From the NCBI RefSeq assembly GCF_014360585.1, contig NZ_JACIXG010000040.1:1-46376 (forward strand): a stretch of 46,376 nt of DNA. The letters are read 5' to 3'. The stretch is from Nocardioides sp. Its GTDB lineage: Bacteria; Actinomycetota; Actinomycetes; Propionibacteriales; Nocardioidaceae. The notes below the pieces were generated by a model. The model had not been told where the DNA came from. It saw only the letters and a program-made list of their open reading frames with translations, and ran no database searches. Shown here piece by piece: positions 41,221 to 46,376 of this stretch (positions are counted from its first letter, which is position 1; the number at the start of each line of letters is the position of its first letter). Position numbers and translations under genes: made by a program.

Positions 41221-41227
41221 CGCGGAC

Positions 41228-42091
41228 ATGCCGGAACTACCCGAGGTGGAAGCGCTCGCCGAGGACCTGCGCGGGCGCCTCGACGGGCGGGCGATCACGA
41301 AGGTGCATGTCCCGCAGTTCAGCGCCCTGAAGACGTACGACCCGCCGCTGACCGCAGTCGAGGGCACGCTGGTCGACAACGTGACCCGCCACGGCAAGTT
41401 CATCGACATCGAGGCCAGTGGCGTCCATCTGGTGCTGCACCTGGCCCGCGGCGGCTGGATCCGGTGGCGCAACGAGCTCCCGGCGACACCGCCTCGCCCG
41501 GGATCCAAGAGCGGTCTCGCGATCCGGATCGTGCTCGACAACGACACCGGGCTGGACATCACCGAGGGCGGCACCAAGAAGCGCCTGGCTCTCTACGTCG
41601 TCCACGACCCGCAGGACGTCCCGGGAGTCGCCTCGCTGGGCCCCGACCCGCTCGCCGACGAGTTCACCCTGGCCCGCTTCCGCGAGATCCTCGCCGGCCA
41701 GGGCCGCAAGCAGATCAAGGGCGTGCTGCGGATGCAGTCGATCATCGCGGGCATCGGCAACGCCTACTCCGACGAGATCCTGTGGGCGGCGAAGATGTCG
41801 CCGTTCAAGCCCGCCGAGATGACCGACGAGGAGTCGGAGAGCCTCTACAACGCGCTGCGGACGACGCTCCAGGAGGCGGTCGCGCGCGACACCGGCCTGG
41901 CGATGAGCGAGCTCAAGGGCGAGAAGAAGTCCAACCTCGCCGTGCACGGCAAGGCGGGCAAGAAGTGCCCGGTCTGCGCCGACACGGTCCTCGAGGTCAG
42001 TTTCGCCGATTCCAGCCTGCAGTACTGCCCCACCTGTCAGACCGGCGGGAAGCCGCTTGCCGATCGCCGGATGTCCCGGCTGCTCAAGTAG
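41228..42091 (+). CDS. Fpg/Nei family DNA glycosylase/AP lyase
   Basis: 287 aa. It excises oxidised bases and nicks the strand. Catalytic N-terminus MPELPEVEALAEDL (Pro2 is the Schiff-base nucleophile, Glu3 acid); conserved Lys in TRHGKFIDIEASG; helix-two-turn-helix IKGVLRMQSIIAGIGNAYSDEILWAAKMSPFKPA; C-terminal zinc finger CPVCADTVLEVSFADSSLQYCPTC (Cys4). It could be called mutM or nei; the sequence alone does not settle whether 8-oxoguanine or oxidised pyrimidines are preferred, so no symbol is given. Preceded by a perfect LexA box, implying induction by DNA damage. Its TAG stop is part of the next gene's -10 box. Confidence 0.94.
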   Translation: MPELPEVEALAEDLRGRLDGRAITKVHVPQFSALKTYDPPLTAVEGTLVDNVTRHGKFIDIEASGVHLVLHLARGGWIRWRNELPATPPRPGSKSGLAIRIVLDNDTGLDITEGGTKKRLALYVVHDPQDVPGVASLGPDPLADEFTLARFREILAGQGRKQIKGVLRMQSIIAGIGNAYSDEILWAAKMSPFKPAEMTDEESESLYNALRTTLQEAVARDTGLAMSELKGEKKSNLAVHGKAGKKCPVCADTVLEVSFADSSLQYCPTCQTGGKPLADRRMSRLLK

Positions 42092-42094
42092 GCT
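42089..42094 (+). promoter_or_regulatory. -10 box of leaderless rhodanese promoter, overlapping a stop codon
   Basis: TAGGCT, 6 nt before the GTG at 42101. The first three bases are the stop codon of the upstream glycosylase gene. Confidence 0.5.
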
Positions 42095-42100
42095 CTACGG

Positions 42101-42427
42101 GTGAGCATCCCCACCGTCGAGATCACCGGAGTGCCCGATCCTCTGCCCGTGGCAGTCCTCGATGTCCGCGAGGACGACGAGTGGGCCGCGGGTCACATCG
42201 AGGGTGCTACCCACATCCCGCTCCAAGAGCTCCCGGCGCGCCTCGGTGACCTTCCCGAGGGCCAGACGCTGGTGGTCTGCAAGGTCGGCGGACGCAGCGC
42301 CCAGGCGGTCAACTACCTCGCCCAGCAGGGCTTCGAGGTCGTCAACCTCGCCGGCGGGATGCTCGACTGGGCCGCCGCCGGGCGGCCGATGGTCAGCGAG
42401 ACCGGCTCCGAGGCGTACGTCCTCTAG
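42101..42427 (+). CDS. single-domain rhodanese-like protein
   Basis: 108 aa. Fold motifs: VLDVREDDEWAAGHIEGATHIPLQELPARLGDLPEGQTLVVCKVGGRSAQAVNYLAQQGFEVVNLAGGMLDWAAAG. The catalytic-loop Cys is in VVCKVGGRS, so sulfurtransferase activity is possible. Cytoplasmic. GTG start 9 nt after the glycosylase stop with its own leaderless-type -10 box. The stop codon overlaps the stop of the convergent aat gene within the tetranucleotide CTAG. Confidence 0.94.
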   Translation: MSIPTVEITGVPDPLPVAVLDVREDDEWAAGHIEGATHIPLQELPARLGDLPEGQTLVVCKVGGRSAQAVNYLAQQGFEVVNLAGGMLDWAAAGRPMVSETGSEAYVL

Positions 42428-43158
42428 GACTGCTGCGTCGAAGGACCGCCGAAGACCTCCGGTAGCGGCAGTCTGAGCGCCTTCTCCAGGCGGTCGAGGT
42501 AGTCGTTGCGATCCACCTCGATCACGCCGAGCGAGGCGAGATGGTCGGTGCGCCACTGCACGTCCAGGATCCGCTGGTCGGTCGACCCCGCCTCGCGCAG
42601 CGCGGAGACCAGCCCGACCAGAGCGACCTTGGACGCGTCGCGGACACGATGGAACATCGACTCCCCGGCGAAGAGCCCGCCGATGGCCACGCCGTAGAGC
42701 CCACCGACCAGGCGGTCGTCTTGCCAGGCCTCGACCGAGTGCGCCCAGCCCAGCCGGTGCAGGTCGCCGTACGCCCGACGGATCCGCTTGTCGATCCAGC
42801 CGTGCGGCCGGCGCGGATCGGCACACGAGGCCACCACCTCGTCGAAGCTGGTGTCGACCCTGATCTCGAATTCCCGCACCGACCGGCGCAGGGACCGCGA
42901 GACCACGAGCCCGTCCAGAGGCAGTACGCCGCGCCTGACCGGCGAGAACCACATCATCGGATCCCGTGGTGATTCCCCGGGCATCGGGAAGATCCCGTGA
43001 CGGTAGGCCGCCAGCAGGGTCCCGGGCGCGGCATCCGCACCCACCCCCACCAGATCGTCCAGCTCCGCCCCTCCATGAGCGTCCGTCCCTGGGTCCCGAA
43101 GGTCCGCGAAAGCCCACGGCGACGGCTCCGGTTCGATCGGACCCCGAAGATTCGCCAC
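42424..43158 (-). CDS. aat: leucyl/phenylalanyl-tRNA--protein transferase
   Basis: 244 aa. It transfers Leu or Phe from tRNA to N-terminal Arg/Lys of proteins, marking them for ClpS/ClpAP-type degradation. The family opening is LVGVGADAAPGTLLAAYRHGIFPMPGESPRDPMMWFSPVRRGVLPLDGLVVSRSLRRSVR, followed by VDTSFDEVVASCADPRRPHGWIDKRIRRAYGDLHRLGWAHSVEAW and LVGGLYGVAIGGLFAGESMFHR. GTG at 43158 lies 6 nt after TAACGT, a leaderless start. Divergent from the EcsC-like gene 56 nt away. Confidence 0.95.
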   Translation of the reverse strand: MANLRGPIEPEPSPWAFADLRDPGTDAHGGAELDDLVGVGADAAPGTLLAAYRHGIFPMPGESPRDPMMWFSPVRRGVLPLDGLVVSRSLRRSVREFEIRVDTSFDEVVASCADPRRPHGWIDKRIRRAYGDLHRLGWAHSVEAWQDDRLVGGLYGVAIGGLFAGESMFHRVRDASKVALVGLVSALREAGSTDQRILDVQWRTDHLASLGVIEVDRNDYLDRLEKALRLPLPEVFGGPSTQQS

Positions 43159-43164
43159 GACGAA

Positions 43165-43170
43165 ACGTTA
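43165..43170 (-). promoter_or_regulatory. -10 box of leaderless aat promoter
   Basis: TAACGT on the minus strand, 6 nt before the GTG at 43158. Confidence 0.45.
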
Positions 43171-43202
43171 TCGCCCTGCACCGGTCTCAACCACCACACG
43201 CT

Positions 43203-43208
43203 TAAGAT
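43203..43208 (+). promoter_or_regulatory. -10 box of leaderless ecsC-like promoter
   Basis: TAAGAT, 6 nt before the ATG at 43215. It faces away from the aat -10 box 32 nt to the left. Confidence 0.5.
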
Positions 43209-43214
43209 TTGCTC

Positions 43215-43913
43215 ATGATCGGTCCCAAGGCAGTGCTCAGCAGTGCGGCTGGCCGGCTCGCACCCAAGGTCATCCAGTCCGCCCCCGGCGTGACCACCAC
43301 CGTGGTCAGGCAGGCCCTGCACCACGCCATCGTCGGCGTCGGTCCACTCCCAGGCGCAGCCACGGCTGCTGAGAAGCACCTCGAGGACCACGACGGCGAC
43401 GTCGAGCTCGCGGTGAAGCACATCATCGACAACCACGTACGCCTGGCCGGCGTGGGCGGCTTCGCGACCAACATCGGCGGTATCGTCACCACAGCCATCA
43501 CCCTCCCCGCCAACATCACCGGGATGGCGATCATCCAGTGCCGGATGGTGGCCGCGATCGCGCATCTGCGTGGCTACGACCTGATCGACCCGCGGGTCCG
43601 CAACGCCATCCTGCTCACCCTCCTGAGCGAGGAGAAGGTCGCCAAGCAGATCCAGGAGAAGAAGATCCCCGCGCCGCCGATGGCGATCGCGACCGCGCCC
43701 AGCTACGACCGTACGGTCGATGCCATCGTTGCCGCGGAGGTGGCCCAGGAGCTGCTCAGCCGGGTCACCGGCAGGGGCATGATCTCCATGGCCGCCAAGC
43801 GGATCCCGCTGGTCGGCGGTGTCGTCGGCGCAGGGGCCGACGGGTGGATGACCTACCAGATCGGCCGCTACGCCTCGCGCGAGCTGCTGCCACGTCGCGC
43901 CGAAGACAGCTGA
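43215..43913 (+). CDS. EcsC-like family protein
   Basis: 232 aa. Mostly helical with amphipathic and hydrophobic stretches: VKHIIDNHVRLAGVGGFATNIGGIVTTAITLPANITGMAIIQCRMVAAIAHLRGYDLIDPRVRNAILLTLLSEE, the arrangement I associate with EcsC-like proteins, and C-terminal ISMAAKRIPLVGGVVGAGADGWMTYQIGRYAS with glycine-rich helices. Probably membrane-associated; function unknown. The ATG at 43215 is chosen from the TAAGAT spacing; a TTG two codons upstream is less likely. Confidence 0.83.
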   Translation: MIGPKAVLSSAAGRLAPKVIQSAPGVTTTVVRQALHHAIVGVGPLPGAATAAEKHLEDHDGDVELAVKHIIDNHVRLAGVGGFATNIGGIVTTAITLPANITGMAIIQCRMVAAIAHLRGYDLIDPRVRNAILLTLLSEEKVAKQIQEKKIPAPPMAIATAPSYDRTVDAIVAAEVAQELLSRVTGRGMISMAAKRIPLVGGVVGAGADGWMTYQIGRYASRELLPRRAEDS

Positions 43914-44002
43914 GCCTCACAGGAACTTCACAGGTTCGTACCACGTTCCTCTGAGCACAGGACGCCACACTGCTGGTGTCCGGCGCTTGGGAGGAGCAGC
44001 AG

Positions 44003-44755
44003 ATGACGCTCGACACGAGTCTTGCCTCGATCAGCCCAGCCCGTGCTGCGGAGGTCGGTGAGCGGCCCCAACTGCTCCTCCTGGGCGGAGTGCCCGGCGC
44101 GGGCAAGAGCACCCTGATCCGCCAGGTGGCTGATCGGAATCCCGACGTGCGCACGCTCGATCCGGAGACCTCGGCCCGCTGGCTCGAGGCCCGGCTGCCG
44201 CAGGTGCCCTACGGTCTCTACCGACCGCTCGTGCACCTGTGGCACGCGGCCGTGACCCTGGCCCTCGTCCTGCTCGGCCCGACCCTCGATCGCCGCACGC
44301 TCCTCGTCCACGACCCCGCCACCCGGCCCGGCCGCCGCGAGCTGCTCGGCCGGATCGCCCGTGCCCGCGGCTGGCGTACGTCGCTGGTCATGATCGACGT
44401 TCCCCGCGCTGTGGCGATCGACGGTCAGCATGAACGCGGGCGAATTGTGAGCTCGCCGTCGTTCGAGCGCCACTGGCACCGCTGGACCGACGATCAGCCA
44501 CGACTGTTGAGCGCGACGACCTTCGGAGGCACCGACGGCTCCTGGGATCGGGTCCACGTCATCGACCGCGCCCGAGCCAACAGACGGATCGAAGCGCTCC
44601 TTGGACGATCCCGGCAACGCAGTGAGAAGTTTGTGGGTCCGATGGAAGATTCAGAGGCTGTGGGACAACCTCGCGCGCGGTGGCCGATGCCGCGGTCGAT
44701 CTCGGCTCCGACGACATCTGCACCGTCATGGGAGATGGAGAGAGTGCGAGGATGA
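44003..44755 (+). CDS. P-loop NTPase, kinase-like, with a probably non-native C-terminal tail
   Basis: About 250 aa. Walker A LLLGGVPGAGKSTLIRQVADRNP (about 26-48) opens a small AAA_33/zeta-toxin-like kinase fold; DRRTLLVHDPATRPGRRELLGRIARARGWRTSLVMIDVPRAVAIDGQHERGR (about 105-155) provides a possible substrate region and Arg-rich lid. The substrate is unknown. GGAGGAG about 7 nt before ATG 44003 sets the start. After about residue 205 (RIEALLGRSRQR) codons lose third-position G/C bias, and the last 40 residues run out of frame through a decayed ATPase fragment (44664-44727), so the original gene probably ended earlier. The stop overlaps the next gene's ATG (ATGA). Confidence 0.75.
   Translation: MTLDTSLASISPARAAEVGERPQLLLLGGVPGAGKSTLIRQVADRNPDVRTLDPETSARWLEARLPQVPYGLYRPLVHLWHAAVTLALVLLGPTLDRRTLLVHDPATRPGRRELLGRIARARGWRTSLVMIDVPRAVAIDGQHERGRIVSSPSFERHWHRWTDDQPRLLSATTFGGTDGSWDRVHVIDRARANRRIEALLGRSRQRSEKFVGPMEDSEAVGQPRARWPMPRSISAPTTSAPSWEMERVRG
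44664..44727 (+). pseudogene. remnant of an AAA ATPase gene (3' portion)
   Basis: The plus strand here is closely similar to the minus-strand segment 39985-40047 inside the AAA ATPase gene. Over the last 46 nt (from GGCCGATGCC) I count 41 identities. The encoded ADAAVDLGSDDICTV corresponds to ADAAVELGADDIGTV. One extra base shifts the frame relative to the preceding part, and the fragment overlaps the tail of the kinase-like ORF in another frame. It has no start of its own and cannot encode a working protein. Confidence 0.6.
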
Positions 44756-45348
44756 CCAGCGGCGCTGGTGTGATGAACCCAACGGCGCTGATCGTGGTGG
44801 ACATGCAGACCGCGTTTGTTGTGGGCGAGTCGGCCTTGCCGATGATGTCGACCATGTTGCCTGCCGTCGAGGCGCAGTTGGCGGCAGCGCGAGAAGCTGG
44901 CGCGCTGGTGGTGTTCCTTCAGAACGACGGCCCTGCAGGCGCCTCAGATGAACCGAGCACCGATGGTTGGCGGCTGGCTCTGGATCCTGAAGCAGGCGAC
45001 GTGGTCGTCCGGAAGTCGCAGGACAGCGGCTTCGCGGGGACTGATCTGGACGATGTGCTCCAGCGCCACCGGGTCCAAGTGGTTTCCTTGTGCGGCTTGA
45101 TGTCGGAGATGTGTGTCGCTGCGACGGCTCGGGATGCGATCGCGCGGGGTTATGTGGTTGTGCTCGCTCACGACAGTCATGGCACCTACGACGTTCCCCC
45201 ATTTGTCGATGGCGAGGCCGGGGTTCCCGCGGAGCAAGCCGCCAGGGTGGTGGAGTGGTCGCTCGGAGACACGATTGTCATCGCACCGAGTGCCGCGCGA
45301 GTGCGCTTCGCCGCTGCCGACGGCGAGCCACTCACACATACCCCCTGA
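44752..45348 (+). CDS. isochorismatase-family cysteine hydrolase
   Basis: 198 aa. The fold is the nicotinamidase/isochorismatase type. The catalytic Asp is in LIVVDMQTAFV, Lys in VVRKSQDSGFAGTDLDDVLQ, and Cys in VSLCGLMSEMCVAATARDAIARGYVVVLAHDSHGTYD, so the triad is complete. Substrates in this family include nicotinamide, isochorismate and ureido compounds; none can be favoured here. ATG 44752 overlaps the upstream stop (ATGA) with a GAGAGAG-rich leader; ATG at 44773 is an alternative and begins nearer the conserved domain. Third-position bias is weaker (more G/T) than in neighbouring genes, a possible sign of recent acquisition. Confidence 0.88.
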   Translation: MTSGAGVMNPTALIVVDMQTAFVVGESALPMMSTMLPAVEAQLAAAREAGALVVFLQNDGPAGASDEPSTDGWRLALDPEAGDVVVRKSQDSGFAGTDLDDVLQRHRVQVVSLCGLMSEMCVAATARDAIARGYVVVLAHDSHGTYDVPPFVDGEAGVPAEQAARVVEWSLGDTIVIAPSAARVRFAAADGEPLTHTP

Positions 45349-45401
45349 CAAGCCACGGTCCGATCGACCCGATCGACCGCACTACCGTGCGTCACCGCGA
45401 C

Positions 45402-46376
45402 CTATCTGCGTCTGGTGAAGCGGATGTCGCCGTTGGGCAGGCGTTCATGGATGTACGCCGGGTCGTGGGCCCGGTGGTGGTGATGACTGCAGAGCAGCGC
45501 GGCGTTGTCGAGGTCGGTGGTCCCGCCCAGTGCCCAGGCGAGCCAGTGGTGGGCTTCGGCCCAGGTGCCGGGGATGTCGCAGCCTTCGGCCTCGCAGGTC
45601 GCTGACCTGAGGAGGAGCGCTCGGCGCTGTGCTGCGGTGAAGAAGCGTTGGATGCGGCCGAGGTCGAGGATCTCGGAGGCGCCACCGAGGACGGCCGGGA
45701 TGATGCCCGCGGTGCACGCAAGCCGGCGGGCCTCGGCCGCAGTGATCGGGGAGCCGCCGAGGATCTGGCCGATGCCGGCGTCTTTGCGGAGCTGGTCGAG
45801 GTCGATGGTCACGATCACCGTGGTCGCGTCGCCGCCGTGGATGGGGAGCCGGGTCGGGTCGAGGGTCTCGAGCATCTGGCAGAACGCTCGCCCGAGCCGT
45901 CGGTCGTAGGGCAGGTAGTCGCCGGTGTCGGTGCGGGTGCCGTCGTCGCGTCGGGGTGAGGCGAAGGCCTCGAGGTTGGTCGCGAGGCGGTCGGCGGCGG
46001 CGTCCGGGATTACGGCGGAGATGCGGGTGGTGCCATCACCAACGCGCCGCATCGTGAGCCGTGTCTTCTTGCGGGCGTGGGCTTCCTCTGCCGCGAGCCG
46101 TTTGGCTTCCTCGGCCTCGGCGATCTCGGGGGCGATGATGTCGAGGATCCTGCGCCCCAGGCGGCGTAGTCGGGTGGGGTCGAACTGGGTCGCATAGGCG
46201 ACCAGAGCCTCCTCGGCGTTGGTCTTGATATCAGGGTCGAGGTCAGCGGGAAGGTCGTCGAGAGCGGCGACGATCACCTGTGCCTGGACAAGGTTGCAGT
46301 CCCCGGCACGCATCGCCGCAGCAACCCGGCCATAGGTCCGGTCCAAAGCGTGCGCGAGCCGGAGGTCGTCGCGCAG
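45402..46376 (-). CDS. DUF222 / HNH endonuclease domain protein (5' end beyond window)
   Basis: 325 residues visible; the frame is open to the right edge, so the N-terminus is missing. The helical DUF222 (13E12-repeat type) region runs through LRLAHALDRTYGRVAAAMRAGDCNLVQAQVIVAALDDLPADLD ... RRLGRAFCQMLETLDP. A C-terminal HNH nuclease motif, RSATCEAEGCDIPGTWAEAHHWLAWALGGTTDLDNAALLCSHHHHRAHD, has the Cys pair and His/Asn residues for metal binding. Actinobacteria usually carry many copies scattered as accessory genes, and their role is not established. No inteins, introns or terminal repeats are seen next to it. Confidence 0.9.
   Translation of the reverse strand: MRDDLRLAHALDRTYGRVAAAMRAGDCNLVQAQVIVAALDDLPADLDPDIKTNAEEALVAYATQFDPTRLRRLGRRILDIIAPEIAEAEEAKRLAAEEAHARKKTRLTMRRVGDGTTRISAVIPDAAADRLATNLEAFASPRRDDGTRTDTGDYLPYDRRLGRAFCQMLETLDPTRLPIHGGDATTVIVTIDLDQLRKDAGIGQILGGSPITAAEARRLACTAGIIPAVLGGASEILDLGRIQRFFTAAQRRALLLRSATCEAEGCDIPGTWAEAHHWLAWALGGTTDLDNAALLCSHHHHRAHDPAYIHERLPNGDIRFTRRR

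Overview
This is a high-GC (about 70% by eye) actinobacterial chromosome segment. Gene content (PsuK/PsuG, DUF5926, DUF4446, a DUF222/HNH endonuclease, serS with HAD phosphatases, LarB/LarC), frequent GTG starts and many leaderless promoters point to Nocardioides or a close relative in Nocardioidaceae. This is inferred from style and gene content, not from a database search. No tRNA, rRNA, CRISPR array, phage or intact insertion sequence was seen. Both window edges cut a gene: an alpha/beta hydrolase on the left and a DUF222/HNH endonuclease on the right.

Layout. 1-1.8 kb: alpha/beta hydrolase fragment and a family 2 glycosyltransferase. 2-4 kb: pseudouridine catabolism pair psuK-psuG with a 165-bp palindromic element between and inside them. 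4-7.6 kb: FMN-dependent lactate monooxygenase-like enzyme, then a TetR regulator divergent from a fatty acid hydroxylase/sterol desaturase across a long dyad operator, then a membrane-anchored exported protein. 7.6-11.1 kb: a minus-strand operon read serS, HAD, GNAT, HAD, exported protein, with 4-nt stop/start overlaps. 11.2-14.5 kb: two exported proteins, one peptidoglycan-binding and one large RTX calcium-binding. 14.7-16.3 kb: PAP2 phosphatase fused to a diacylglycerol-kinase-like domain, followed by a structured gene-free stretch that may encode a small RNA. 16.7-20.7 kb: DUF4446, pheA, larB, larC and a TMEM165/GDT1 transporter. 20.8-24.5 kb: arcA, a cyclic-nucleotide-binding protein translationally coupled to a nucleotide cyclase, and an AraC regulator. 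24.6-28.5 kb: DUF5926, glycerophosphodiesterase, DoxX-like protein, SDR and a membrane protein. 28.7-31.1 kb: secreted lytic transglycosylase and an MDR oxidoreductase. 31.3-34.8 kb: a complete OpuC-type osmoprotectant ABC operon ending in a strong terminator. 34.9-39.7 kb: disulfide-type flavoprotein, pyruvate oxidase and a beta-CASP metallo-hydrolase. 39.8-46.4 kb: AAA ATPase, Fpg/Nei DNA glycosylase behind a perfect LexA box, rhodanese, aat, EcsC-like protein, P-loop kinase, isochorismatase and the DUF222/HNH gene.

Two themes recur. First, more than a dozen genes have a TANNNT hexamer 6-8 nt before the start codon and no Shine-Dalgarno sequence, which is the layout of leaderless transcripts; I used it to choose starts. 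Second, several intergenic stretches are long palindromes (2931-3095, 18702-18750, 20019-20077, 24489-24610, 25587-25660). Two of these run into the 3' end of a coding sequence and supply its last codons and stop (psuK, larC).
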